Assembly: GCF_023073315.1 (NCBI RefSeq)
Contig: NZ_JADPJH010000035.1
Coordinates: 22,034 to 84,439 of the forward strand
Origin: Bradyrhizobium sp. 1
GTDB lineage: Bacteria > Pseudomonadota > Alphaproteobacteria > Rhizobiales > Xanthobacteraceae
DNA length: 62,406 nucleotides
Direction of reading: 5' to 3'
Positions within the stretch are counted from its first letter, which is position 1, and every line of letters starts with the position of its first letter. Made by a program: the position numbers and the translations under genes. Shown in pieces: positions 40,093 to 48,834 of this stretch. The notes below the pieces were generated by a model. That model saw nothing but the letters and a program-made list of their open reading frames with translations. It was not told the origin of the DNA and searched no databases.

Positions 40093-40449
40093 ATGAGACT
40101 TGCAAGACCGTGTGCGGCGGTGCTGCTCGCGTTGACGGCGCTGCTGGCGACATCGGCGCAGGCACGCGACGACGGGCGCTACGCCAACTCGCCCCTCAAA
40201 CCCTGGTTCGAGAGCCTGCATAGCGAGTACGGACAATGCTGCTCGGATGCCGACGGCTATGTCGTCGCCGACGTCGATTGGGAATCCGACAAGGGGCGTT
40301 ACCGCGTGCACCTCGATGACGAATGGGTCATCGTACCCGACGGCGCCGTCATCACCGAGCCGAACAAGATCGGCCGCACCATGGTATGGAAGCACTACAT
40401 CGACGGCCATCCGCGCGTGCGCTGCTTCATGCCGGGCAGCATGACGTAG
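40093..40449 (+). CDS. small exported protein with paired cysteines, unknown function
   Basis: A 118-residue protein with a signal peptide (MRLARPCAAVLLALTALLATSAQA). The mature part opens with RDDGRYANSPLKPWFESLHS, then has adjacent Cys in YGQCCSDADGY and a third Cys in VRCFMPGS. The pattern (Cys-Cys-Ser-Asp and a C-terminal RCFMPGS) recurs in exported Bradyrhizobium proteins that I know only as hypothetical. ATG at 40093 starts the signal peptide. Confidence 0.8.
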   Translation: MRLARPCAAVLLALTALLATSAQARDDGRYANSPLKPWFESLHSEYGQCCSDADGYVVADVDWESDKGRYRVHLDDEWVIVPDGAVITEPNKIGRTMVWKHYIDGHPRVRCFMPGSMT

Positions 40450-40500
40450 AGGTGACGCGTTTTTCCGGGACGACGCACGCCCCGGAAAGACAGGAGCGGC

Positions 40501-40770
40501 TCAACGCGCCTCGCTCTCCGCATTCACACTCGCAAACCGCTTCACGCGCGGCGACAGCACCGACATTTGCGCCGGCGAAGCCGGCATGCCGGCGACGATC
40601 ATCGCGGGCGCAGTCGACTGCTCTTCGACGCCGGCGCCGCCGAGCACCTGGACTTGCGCCGCCGAGATGGGAAACGATTTCACTTCGTAAGAGGGAAGCT
40701 CGCCAGCGAATGCACCGGCCGAGCTCGCAATCGTCGCGGCGGAAACGGCAATTATTGAAAGAACGCGCAT
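40501..40770 (-). CDS. small exported protein of unknown function
   Basis: An 89-residue protein with a signal peptide (MRVLSIIAVSAATIASSAGAFA). The mature part (about 67 residues) lacks cysteine and contains PISAAQVQVLGGAGVEEQ and a similar second motif, ASPAQMSVLSP. ATG at 40770 is preceded by GGAGATT on the minus strand, a good ribosome site. A GTATAC-centred near-palindrome (40831-40846) lies upstream. No family recognised. Confidence 0.75.
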   Translation of the reverse strand: MRVLSIIAVSAATIASSAGAFAGELPSYEVKSFPISAAQVQVLGGAGVEEQSTAPAMIVAGMPASPAQMSVLSPRVKRFASVNAESEAR

Positions 40771-40952
40771 TGGGAAAATCTCCGTGGAAGATGGCAATCG
40801 GAGGTTTTGTCGCGTCGATGCCGCAACAGGTTCGCTTGTATACGAACATTCGATCGCAGCCTGCGATTTATTTGATTGCGTGATGCGACACGACGAATGA
40901 GGAGGAAGTTTTCCGCGCCAATGTTTCCGGACGGTTTCACGCCGAGGGCGCG

Positions 40953-42167
40953 CTAGCCGCCTTTCACGTCGAACCTGGACTCTCGCACCGTCGCGTCCGG
41001 CCGCTGACGCAAGCCTGGGACAAGCGCAAGTCCGAGGCCGGGACCGCGCGGTGCCGATACCACACCGTTCCTGACAGTGGGAAGATCGGTGACGAGGTCG
41101 CGATACCATGTCGCCAAGGTCGCGCGCACGACCTCCTGGAAGATCGCAGTCGGTGCGTGAAGCGCAAGGTGTAGGCCGGCCATCAGCGCCACCGGGCCGG
41201 TGCAGTCGTGCGGCGCAAGCGGCTTGTTGTAGGCCTCCGCCAGCGCCGCAATCTTGCGCGCTTCGCTCAATCCGCCGCACCAGGCGATATCAAGCATCAC
41301 CACGTCGACGGCGTCGGCTGCGAGCAGATTGCGGAAGCTTGCGACGCCCGCCAGCGTCTCGCTGCCGCAGATCGGTGTCTTCACGCGCCGCCTGAGGTCC
41401 GCGAGGCCCTGCACATCGTCCATCTTGTTGAGGGGATCCTCGACCCAGAACACGCCGTAGTCTTCGAGTGCGCGGCAGATCCGTTCGGCGGTGTGCGTGC
41501 CCCACAGGCTGTGCAGCTCGCACATGATCTCAATGCGATCGCCGACCGCATCTCGGATTTTTCGGAATGGCTCAAGCCCGATCTTGAGGTCGGTGAGCGA
41601 GATCGAATGGCCGCCGTTGGCTGCAAAGGGATCGAACGGCCAGATCTTCATGGCACCATAGCCTTCGCCGACGAGGCTCTCGGCCAACGCGCCGGCGTCG
41701 CGCATGAAGGCGACCTGGTCGTCATAGGGGCCGAGCGCGGCATCGTCCGCATCGATCTCGCGGCGCCTGGCGCTCTTGGTGTTGTAGGCATAGCCGGCGC
41801 AGGTGTTGTAGGCGCGGATCTCCAACCGGCTCGCGCCGCCAAGCGCCTCGTGCACGGGAATGCCGTGGCGCTGGCCCTTGATGTCCCACAATGCGATGTC
41901 GATGGCGCTCGCCGCGCGAACCTCCGCGCTGACGCTGTGGAAGCCAAGATAAGGCGTCAGCAACTGGCGCGAGATCGCCTCGATCCGGCGGGAGTCCTGG
42001 CCGAGCACCAGCGGTGCCGCGAGCTCATGCACAGCCGCCTCGACGGCCTGCGCGCCACGAAAGCTCTCGCCAAGGCCGGTCAGTCCTTCGTCGGTCTCGA
42101 TCTCGACCCAGATCAGGTTCGGCCGCTCGTCGATGCGGATCGTGCGCAGGGCCGTGATGCGGGACAT
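40953..42167 (-). CDS. mandelate racemase/enolase-superfamily acid-sugar dehydratase-like enzyme
   Basis: A 404-residue enzyme of the mandelate racemase subgroup. Metal ligands are in MCELHSLW, VEDPL and CGSETLA; a catalytic Lys lies in MKIWPFD, and the general-base His in PHDCTGP. Members dehydrate or epimerise acid sugars. It is the last gene of the hexarate operon, 34 bp after galactarate dehydratase. Because glucarate and galactarate dehydratases are already present, it may widen the substrate range (another aldarate or aldonate). The exact substrate cannot be read from sequence. Confidence 0.88.
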   Translation of the reverse strand: MSRITALRTIRIDERPNLIWVEIETDEGLTGLGESFRGAQAVEAAVHELAAPLVLGQDSRRIEAISRQLLTPYLGFHSVSAEVRAASAIDIALWDIKGQRHGIPVHEALGGASRLEIRAYNTCAGYAYNTKSARRREIDADDAALGPYDDQVAFMRDAGALAESLVGEGYGAMKIWPFDPFAANGGHSISLTDLKIGLEPFRKIRDAVGDRIEIMCELHSLWGTHTAERICRALEDYGVFWVEDPLNKMDDVQGLADLRRRVKTPICGSETLAGVASFRNLLAADAVDVVMLDIAWCGGLSEARKIAALAEAYNKPLAPHDCTGPVALMAGLHLALHAPTAIFQEVVRATLATWYRDLVTDLPTVRNGVVSAPRGPGLGLALVPGLRQRPDATVRESRFDVKGG

Positions 42168-42201
42168 TGAGACGTCCTCTTGTGGGTGCGGTTGCCGGTC
42201 T

Positions 42202-43743
42202 TCAAGTCACCGGCGCCGGATTGAACAGCGTGAGGTCGTTGTGGATGCCCCAGCGATCCGACCACGGCTTGGTGCGGCCGGAGGCGACATCGAGGATCAG
42301 GCGGAACAGGTCCCAGCCGGTTTCCTCGATGGTCTTCTCGCCGGTGGCGATGCCGCCGGCGTCGAAATCGATCAGGTCCTTCCAGCGTCGCGCGAGCTCG
42401 GTGCGGGTCGCGACCTTGATCACGGGTGCAGCCGCAAGGCCGTAAGGCGTGCCACGGCCGGTGGTGAACACCTGCAGCGTCATGCCGGAGGCGAGCTGAA
42501 GCGTCCCGCAGATGAAGTCTGACGCGGGGGTTGCCGCAAACAGCATGCCCTTCTGCGTCGCCCTCTCGCCGGGCGAGAGCACGCCGGTGATGGCGGATGA
42601 GCCGGACTTGACGATCGAGCCCAATGACTTCTCGACAATGTTGGCGAGGCCGCCCTTCTTGTTGCCGGGCGTGGTGTTGGCGCTGCGATCGGCGCCGCCA
42701 CGGGCCAGATAAGAATCGTACCAGGCCATCTCGCGCACCAGCGCGCGGCCGACGTCCTCGTTGATCGCGCGTCGCGTGAGCAGCTGGATGGCGTCGCGCA
42801 CCTCCGTCACTTCCGAGAACATCACGGTGGCGCCGGCGCGCACCAGCAGGTCCGCGGCGAAGCCGAGGGCAGGATTCGCGGTGACGCCGGAGAAGGCGTC
42901 GCTGCCGCCGCATTGCAGGCCGATCACGAGATCGGCAGCCGGGCAGGTCTCGCGGGTGCGCTTGTTGAGGATTTTCAGGCGGGCTTCGGCCTGGGTCATG
43001 ATCGCATCGACGATCGCGCCAAAGCCGTCAAAGGATTCGTCCTGCATGCGCACGATGGCATCGCTGATGCCTTCCGGTACCAGCCGCTCGGGGGCGAGCT
43101 TTTCGCAGCCGAGGCTGATGACCAAAATCTCGCCGCCGAAGTTCGGGTTCTGCGCAATATTTTGCAGCGTGCGGATCGGGATCACCGCGTCAGGCGCATT
43201 GATGGCAACGCCGCAACCATAGGCGTGGGTCAGCGGCACCACGTCGTCAACGTTCGGATACTTTGGCAAGAGCTCGGCGCGGATGCGCTTCACCGCATAC
43301 TCCATCGTGCCTTTGACGCATTGCACCGAGGAAGAGATGCCGAGGATGTTTTTCGTTCCGACCGAGCCGTCCGTATTGCGAAAGCCCTCGAAGGTAAAGC
43401 CTTCGAGCGGCGGCAGCGGGGCGGGGACGGCGGTGGATATCTCAAGCTTGTCGAGGTCAGGGGCCTCCGGCATGCGGATGCGGACTTCGTCGACCCATTC
43501 GCCGGCCAGGATCGGTGCGAGCGCGTGGCCGATCACCTCGCCATAGCGGATGATCGGCTGGTCTTGCGCGATGTCGACCAGCGCCGTTTTGTGTCCCTGC
43601 GGCACGAAAGCGCGCAGCGTCAGCCCACAGGCGAAGCGGGAGCCGACGGGAAGCCCGAAATCATTGACCACGATCGCGACATTGTCGCGCTCGTTGAGCT
43701 TGATGTAGCGGGGCTGCTCTTTCGCTGCGACGTCCTGGTCCAT
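42202..43743 (-). CDS. garD: galactarate dehydratase (UxaA/GarD family)
   Basis: A 513-residue cytosolic enzyme that dehydrates meso-galactarate to 5-dehydro-4-deoxyglucarate. It has the N-terminal SAF-like domain (LNERDNVAIVVNDFGLP) and the altronate/galactarate dehydratase core, with TDGSVGTKNILGI, VPLTHAYGCG and GLQCGGSDAFSGVTANPA carrying metal-binding His and Cys. The family includes altronate dehydratase, but the KDG dehydratase, semialdehyde dehydrogenase and glucarate dehydratase neighbours favour galactarate. A 90-bp palindromic element separates it from the dehydrogenase gene upstream. Confidence 0.88.
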   Translation of the reverse strand: MDQDVAAKEQPRYIKLNERDNVAIVVNDFGLPVGSRFACGLTLRAFVPQGHKTALVDIAQDQPIIRYGEVIGHALAPILAGEWVDEVRIRMPEAPDLDKLEISTAVPAPLPPLEGFTFEGFRNTDGSVGTKNILGISSSVQCVKGTMEYAVKRIRAELLPKYPNVDDVVPLTHAYGCGVAINAPDAVIPIRTLQNIAQNPNFGGEILVISLGCEKLAPERLVPEGISDAIVRMQDESFDGFGAIVDAIMTQAEARLKILNKRTRETCPAADLVIGLQCGGSDAFSGVTANPALGFAADLLVRAGATVMFSEVTEVRDAIQLLTRRAINEDVGRALVREMAWYDSYLARGGADRSANTTPGNKKGGLANIVEKSLGSIVKSGSSAITGVLSPGERATQKGMLFAATPASDFICGTLQLASGMTLQVFTTGRGTPYGLAAAPVIKVATRTELARRWKDLIDFDAGGIATGEKTIEETGWDLFRLILDVASGRTKPWSDRWGIHNDLTLFNPAPVT

Positions 43744-43768
43744 CTGCTCTTACCTCAGAAACTGGAGT

Positions 43769-43858
43769 CGTAGGGTGGGCAAAGGCGCAACGCGCCGTGC
43801 CCACCATCTTTCACACCGAACGTAAGCGGTGGGCACGCTTCGCTTTGCCCACCCTACG
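43769..43858. repeat. 90-bp palindromic repeat inside the hexarate operon
   Basis: Perfect 16-bp arms CGTAGGGTGGGCAAAG (43769-43784) and CTTTGCCCACCCTACG (43843-43858), with GCCGTGCCCACC/GGTGGGCACGC pairing inside. I recognise it as a common Bradyrhizobium intergenic element. It lies in the 130-bp gap between the semialdehyde dehydrogenase gene and garD. Confidence 0.85.
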
Positions 43859-43873
43859 ATATCTTCCCCGTGG

Positions 43874-45322
43874 TTAGCCGGGGAAGGTATAGGCGGTCTT
43901 CACCGTCGTGTAGAACTCGCGCGCATAGGAGCCCTGCTCGCGGGCGCCGTAGCTCGAGCCTTTCCGGCCGCCGAACGGCACGTGATAGTCGACGCCGGCG
44001 GTCGGCAGATTGACCATCACCATGCCGGACTCGCTGTTGCGCTTGTAGTGCGAGGCGTATTTCAGGCTGGACGTGCAGATGCCGGAGGCGAGGCCGAACT
44101 CGGTGTCGTTGGAGATCGCCAGCGCCTCGTCGTAGTTCTTGGCGCGGATGACGGCGGCGACGGGGCCGAAGACCTCCTCGCGCGAAATGCGCATGTTGTT
44201 GTTGGCCTCGGTGAACAGCGCCGGCTGAAGGTAATGGCCGGGCGTTTCGCGCTTGAGCAGCTCGCCGCCCCAGGCGAGCTTGGCGCCCTCGTCCTGGCCG
44301 ATCTTGATGTAGCGCAAATCCTGATCGAGCTGGCTTTGGTCGACCACCGGGCCGATATGCACGCCGGCCTTGAGCGCGTCGTCCACCGTCAGCCCCTTCA
44401 GGCGCTCGGTCATTGCCGCAACGAAACGGTCGTGGATGCCTTCGGTGACGATCAGGCGCGAGGACGCCGTGCAGCGCTGGCCGGTCGAGAAATAGGCGCC
44501 GTTGATTGCGACCTCGACGGCGGTCTTGAGATCGGCATCGTCGAGCACGACCAGCGGATTCTTGCCGCCCATCTCGAGCTGGAACTTCTTCATCGGATTC
44601 GAGAGCACGCAGGCCTGCGCGATCTTGCGGCCGGTCTGCACCGAGCCGGTGAAGGAAATCGCGGCCACATCCGGGTGGTCGAGCAGGGTCTGGCCGACCA
44701 CCGAGCCGGAGCCGACCACGAGGTTGAACACGCCGGCGGGAATGCCGGAGCGGGCGATGATCTCGGACAGCGCATGGCCGGAACCCGGCACCAGCTCAGC
44801 CGGCTTGAACACCACGGTGTTGCCGTAGCAAAGCGCCGGCGCAATCTTCCAGGCAGGAATGGCGATCGGGAAATTCCACGGCGTGATCATGCCGATGACG
44901 CCCACCGGCTCACGGGTGAGCTCGACATCGAGGCCGGGACGCACGGACGCACCCTTCTCGCCGATCAGGCGCAGGGCTTCGCCTGCGAAGAACGCAAAAA
45001 TCTGGCCGGCGCGCGCGACCTCGCCGATACCTTCGGGGAGCGTCTTGCCTTCCTCGCGCGCCAGAAGACGACCGAGCTCTTCCTTGCGGGCGATGATTTC
45101 GAGAGAAATCTTGTTCAGCGCGTCATAGCGCACCTGTGGCGTCGACTGCGCCCAGGCGGGGAAGGCGGCCTTGGCGGCGGCAATCGCCTTCTCGGTCTGC
45201 GCCTTGTCGGCCTTGGCGTATTCGCCGACGAGATCGTTGGTGTTGGAGGGGTTGATATTCTTGGTGATGCCGGAGCCATCGACCCATTCGCCGCCGATGA
45301 AGTTCTTCAGGATCGCAGTCAT
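43874..45322 (-). CDS. 2,5-dioxovalerate (alpha-ketoglutarate semialdehyde) dehydrogenase
   Basis: A 482-residue aldehyde dehydrogenase. Catalytic Glu250 is in QLEMGGKNP and Cys284 in GQRCTASSR; the NAD(P) site TPWNFPIAIPAWK is intact. It oxidises 2,5-dioxopentanoate, made by KDG dehydratase, to 2-oxoglutarate, the last step before the TCA cycle. The position directly behind glucarate dehydratase (19-bp gap) supports this role over other ALDH activities. ATG at 45322. Confidence 0.9.
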   Translation of the reverse strand: MTAILKNFIGGEWVDGSGITKNINPSNTNDLVGEYAKADKAQTEKAIAAAKAAFPAWAQSTPQVRYDALNKISLEIIARKEELGRLLAREEGKTLPEGIGEVARAGQIFAFFAGEALRLIGEKGASVRPGLDVELTREPVGVIGMITPWNFPIAIPAWKIAPALCYGNTVVFKPAELVPGSGHALSEIIARSGIPAGVFNLVVGSGSVVGQTLLDHPDVAAISFTGSVQTGRKIAQACVLSNPMKKFQLEMGGKNPLVVLDDADLKTAVEVAINGAYFSTGQRCTASSRLIVTEGIHDRFVAAMTERLKGLTVDDALKAGVHIGPVVDQSQLDQDLRYIKIGQDEGAKLAWGGELLKRETPGHYLQPALFTEANNNMRISREEVFGPVAAVIRAKNYDEALAISNDTEFGLASGICTSSLKYASHYKRNSESGMVMVNLPTAGVDYHVPFGGRKGSSYGAREQGSYAREFYTTVKTAYTFPG

Positions 45323-45341
45323 CTCATTCCTCCAGAGTTTC

Positions 45342-46700
45342 TTAGCGAACTAGGCACGGACGCTTGTCGTCAAAGGTCCAGCCCGGGATCAGGTCCTGCA
45401 TGGCCATAGCGTCATCACGGGCGCCAAGTCCATGCTTCTTGTAGAGCTCATGCGCCGCTTCGATGGCGGCGCGGTCGATCTCGATGCCGAGGCCAGGGCG
45501 ATCCGGCACGGCGATCTTGCCGCCCCTGATCTGGAGCGGCTCTTTGGTCAGCGCCTGGCCGTCCTGCCAGATCCAGTGCGTGTCGATCGCGGTGACCTTG
45601 CCGGGGGCGGCGGCGCCGACATGGGTGAACATGGCGAGCGAGATGTCAAAGTGGTTGTTGGAGTGCGAGCCCCAGGTCAGGCCGTTGTCACGGCAGGTCT
45701 GGGCGACGCGCACCGATCCCTGCATGGTCCAGAAATGGGGATCGGCCAGCGGAATGTCCACCGCGCCGAGGCGCAGCGCGTGGGAGAGCTGGCGCCAGTC
45801 GGTGGCGATCATGTTCGTCGCTGTGGGCAGGCCCGTGGTGCGGCGGAACTCGGCCATGATCTCGCGGCCGGAGAAGCCGCCTTCCGCGCCGCAGGGGTCC
45901 TCGGCGTAGGCGAGGATGCCGTGCATGTTCTTGCAGAGGCCGATCGCCTCGTCGAGCGACCAGGCGCCGTTGGGATCGAGCGTGACGCGTGCATTGGGGA
46001 AGCGCTTTGCAATCGCGGTGACGGCTTCGATCTCCTGCTCGCCGCGCAGCACGCCGCCCTTGAGCTTGAAATCGGCGAAGCCGTAATGGTCGTGGGTCGC
46101 TTCCGCGAGCCGCACCACGGTCTCGGGCGTCATCGCCTCCTGATGGCGGAGGTTGAACCAGTCGGGCTTGCCGGTCTCGCCCTTGACGTAGTCGAGCTTC
46201 GACTTGCTGATATCGCCGACGAAGAAGAGATAGCCGAGCGTCTCGACGCTCTTACGCTGCTGGCCTTCGCCGAGCAGCGCTGCGACCGGCAAATTGAGAT
46301 GCTGGCCGAGCAGGTCGAGCAGCGCGGATTCGATCGCCGTGACCGCATGGATCATCACGCGCAGGTCAAACGTCTGCTTGCCGCGGCCGCCGGCGTCGCG
46401 GTCGGCGAAGGCCGTGCGAACGTCAGCGAGGATGTTGTTCATCGCGCCGACGGTCTTGCCGATCACGAGATCGCGCGCGTCCTGGAGCGTCTGCCAGATC
46501 TTTTGCCCGCCCGGCACCTCGCCCACGCCGGTGTGGCCGGCATTGTCGGTGAGGATGACGATGTTGCGGGTGAAGAACGGCGCATGCGCGCCGCTCAGAT
46601 TGAGGAGCATGCCGTCGCGGCCCGCGACCGGAATCACCTGCATCGATGTGACGACCGGTGCACCAGCGACTGACGCGCCGGAAATGTCAGTCTGGGCCAT
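45342..46700 (-). CDS. gudD: glucarate dehydratase
   Basis: A 452-residue enolase-superfamily enzyme that dehydrates D-glucarate (and often L-idarate) to 5-dehydro-4-deoxyglucarate. Diagnostic stretches are FTRNIVILTDNAGHTGVGEV, the catalytic Lys in FADFKLKGG, metal ligands in TLDPNGAW and AYAEDPCG, and the His in WGSHSNNHFD. ATG at 46700 is used; the upstream GTG/ATG at 46709 would add three residues. It is 27 bases after the KDG dehydratase stop in the same operon. Confidence 0.95.
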   Translation of the reverse strand: MAQTDISGASVAGAPVVTSMQVIPVAGRDGMLLNLSGAHAPFFTRNIVILTDNAGHTGVGEVPGGQKIWQTLQDARDLVIGKTVGAMNNILADVRTAFADRDAGGRGKQTFDLRVMIHAVTAIESALLDLLGQHLNLPVAALLGEGQQRKSVETLGYLFFVGDISKSKLDYVKGETGKPDWFNLRHQEAMTPETVVRLAEATHDHYGFADFKLKGGVLRGEQEIEAVTAIAKRFPNARVTLDPNGAWSLDEAIGLCKNMHGILAYAEDPCGAEGGFSGREIMAEFRRTTGLPTATNMIATDWRQLSHALRLGAVDIPLADPHFWTMQGSVRVAQTCRDNGLTWGSHSNNHFDISLAMFTHVGAAAPGKVTAIDTHWIWQDGQALTKEPLQIRGGKIAVPDRPGLGIEIDRAAIEAAHELYKKHGLGARDDAMAMQDLIPGWTFDDKRPCLVR

Positions 46701-46727
46701 CGCACGCACCTCCCTGTTGTCTTCCTC

Positions 46728-47672
46728 TTATTCTGCAGCCTGTTGTGACGATCGGATGGCGGGCAGATTTTGCACCAGCGCGGCCACTTCCGCCATCTCC
46801 TGCTCGGTCAAATCGGTCAGCGGCGGGCGAACCGGCCCGGAATCTCGGCCGATCACCTTCATGCCGGCCTTGATGATCGAGACCGCGTAACCCTTCTTGC
46901 GGTTGCGGATCGCGATCAGCGGCAGGATGAAATTCTTCAGCCCGGCATTGATCGTCTCATGGTCGCGCTTGCGCACGGCGGCGTAGAAGTTGGTCGCGAA
47001 CTCCGGAACGAAGTTGAACACGGCCGAAGAATAGGTCGTCACGCCCATGTCGAGATAGGGGAGCGCGAAGGTCTCGGCCGTCGGCAGGCCGCCGACATAG
47101 GTCAGGCGATCGCCGAGCTTGGTGTAGACGCGGGTCATCAGCTCGATGTCGCCGATGCCGTCCTTGTAGCCGACCAGGTTCGGGCAGCGCTCGGCCAGGC
47201 GGGCCAGCGTATCGGGCTGGAGGATGGCGTTGTCGCGGTTGTAGACGATGACGCCGATCTTCACGGAGGCGCAGATCGCCTCGACATGGGCGGCAAGGCC
47301 GTCCTGCTCGGCATGGGTGAGATAGGGCGGCAGCAGCAGCAGGCCGTCGGCGCCGGCCTTTTCCGCGCCGATCGCGATCTCGCGCGCGGTGGCGGTGCCG
47401 TAGCCGGTGCCGGCGAGCACGGGCACGCGGCCCTTGGTTTCTTCGACTGCGATCTTGACGACATGCGGCACTTCAGACGGCGTCAGCGAGAAGAACTCGC
47501 CGGTGCCGCCGGCGGCGAACAGACCGGCGACGTCATAGCCGCACAGCCAGTCCATGTTGGCGCGGTAGGTTGCCTCGTCGAAGGAATAGTCAGCCTTGAA
47601 CGGCGTGACGGGGAAGGACAGGAGGCCCGATCCGATCTTCTGGGCCATTTCCTGGGGGGTCATTTTGCTCAT
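46728..47672 (-). CDS. kdgD: 5-dehydro-4-deoxyglucarate dehydratase
   Basis: A 314-residue DHDPS-family aldolase-fold enzyme that converts 5-dehydro-4-deoxyglucarate to 2,5-dioxopentanoate with loss of CO2 and water. The Schiff-base lysine is Lys170 (LVGYKDGIGD), and Tyr144 (VIVYNRDN) is the proton relay; GGTGEFFSL near residue 55 is the family signature. ATG at 47672, the first structural gene behind the LysR regulator (130-bp gap, likely promoter). Confidence 0.93.
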   Translation of the reverse strand: MSKMTPQEMAQKIGSGLLSFPVTPFKADYSFDEATYRANMDWLCGYDVAGLFAAGGTGEFFSLTPSEVPHVVKIAVEETKGRVPVLAGTGYGTATAREIAIGAEKAGADGLLLLPPYLTHAEQDGLAAHVEAICASVKIGVIVYNRDNAILQPDTLARLAERCPNLVGYKDGIGDIELMTRVYTKLGDRLTYVGGLPTAETFALPYLDMGVTTYSSAVFNFVPEFATNFYAAVRKRDHETINAGLKNFILPLIAIRNRKKGYAVSIIKAGMKVIGRDSGPVRPPLTDLTEQEMAEVAALVQNLPAIRSSQQAAE

Positions 47673-47802
47673 GAGCGCTGCTCCCTGATTGCGTGTTGTG
47701 GAGGAGGGGGGCTTGAGGCCTCCGCGTCCATGCGCCGTGGTTTAGGAGACCGTTCGATGCGCGTCCAAGCCAAAGCCTATATCGACCGATGCGGATTGAG
47801 CA

Positions 47803-48708
47803 TCAATCCTCCATCACCTCCGCGGAGGACAATTCGCCGGCGATTTTGACCAGCGCCGCCAGCAGCGGATCCTCGTTGTCGCGGCGCCAGACCATGAACA
47901 GCTCGACGGGGATGCGCGTGCGCAGCTTCAGGGGCCGCAGGCGGACGTCGGAGATTTTCAAGCCGGCGGCCGCGGCCGGCACGATCGCAAGGCCGAGGCC
48001 GGCGCGGACCATTGCGAGGATCGAGTGGATCTGGCTGAGATGCTGGACATAGCGCGGCAGCACGTCGGCCCGGGTGAACAGCGCGACCAGGAGGTCGTGG
48101 AAGTAGCGGCTCTCATAAGGCGAATACATCACGAAGGGCTGGCCGTCGAAATCCTTGATGGTGATGGTTTCCGCATTCGCCAGCGGATGCTTTTTCGGGA
48201 TCGCGGCGAGCAGGGGCTCGGCGACGACGCGGCGGCTGGCGATTTCCGGCCGCGCGATCGGCGGCCGGAGCAAGCCTGCATCGATCTGACCTGATGTCAG
48301 CGCCTCGAACTGGTCGCCTGAGACCATCTCCTTCAGCGAGAAGTCCACCTCCGGCAGCCTGGCGCGGCAGGCCGCGACGAGCTCGGGAAGGAAGCCGTAG
48401 GCGGCGGCGGCCGTGAAGCCGATCTTCAGCGAGCCGGTTTTTCCGAGCGCAATGCGGCGGGCGACCTGCGAGGCGCTTTCCGCCAGCTTCAGGATGCGCC
48501 GCGCCTCCGGCAGGAAGCTGCGCCCCGCAGGCGTCAGGCGTACCGAGCGGCTGGTGCGCTCCAGTAGCGGCGCATCGATGATGTGCTCGAGCACCTGGAT
48601 CTGCCGCGACAGCGGCGGCTGGGTCATGTTCAGGCGCACGGCGGCGCGGCCGAAATGCAGTTCTTCGGCCACCGTGACGAAACAGCGGAGCTGGTTGAGG
48701 TCGAACAT
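47803..48708 (-). CDS. LysR-family transcriptional regulator
   Basis: A 301-residue regulator. The winged HTH covers residues 1-60 (FDLNQLRCFVTVAEELHFGR, then LNMTQPPLSRQIQVLE). The effector domain begins near GSLKIGFTAAAAYGFLP. It is encoded on the same strand directly upstream of kdgD, so it probably senses a hexarate or a pathway intermediate. ATG at 48708; an inverted repeat GCCTTA-N6-TAAGGC just upstream (48717-48734) may be its own operator. Confidence 0.92.
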   Translation of the reverse strand: MFDLNQLRCFVTVAEELHFGRAAVRLNMTQPPLSRQIQVLEHIIDAPLLERTSRSVRLTPAGRSFLPEARRILKLAESASQVARRIALGKTGSLKIGFTAAAAYGFLPELVAACRARLPEVDFSLKEMVSGDQFEALTSGQIDAGLLRPPIARPEIASRRVVAEPLLAAIPKKHPLANAETITIKDFDGQPFVMYSPYESRYFHDLLVALFTRADVLPRYVQHLSQIHSILAMVRAGLGLAIVPAAAAGLKISDVRLRPLKLRTRIPVELFMVWRRDNEDPLLAALVKIAGELSSAEVMED

Positions 48709-48716
48709 CGATACAT

Positions 48717-48734
48717 GCCTTAGATGAATAAGGC
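48717..48734. promoter_or_regulatory. inverted repeat upstream of the LysR gene
   Basis: GCCTTA-GATGAA-TAAGGC, 9 bp before the LysR start. It is a candidate autoregulatory site; ATCGAT occurs on both sides (48708-48713 and 48754-48759). Confidence 0.35.
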
Positions 48735-48776
48735 GTTTCCCCGGCGCTTCTAGCATCGATCACTCCCAAAACAAAG

Positions 48777-48799
48777 ACGGCGGCTGAAGAAGCCGCCGT
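48777..48799 (-). terminator. intrinsic terminator behind the MFS permease gene
   Basis: Nine-base stem ACGGCGGCT/AGCCGCCGT, loop GAAGA. On the minus strand it is followed by CTTTGTTTT. It separates the permease transcript from the LysR gene. Confidence 0.8.
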
Positions 48800-48834
48800 T
48801 GAGTTGCCTGTCCCGCTCCGATCACTCGGAGCGC

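Noticed and set aside
40831..40846. GTATAC-centred near-palindrome as operator of the hexarate operon
   Set aside because: It lies downstream of the operon's last gene and upstream of a small exported-protein gene, so it cannot be the operon's promoter site; it is imperfect as a palindrome.
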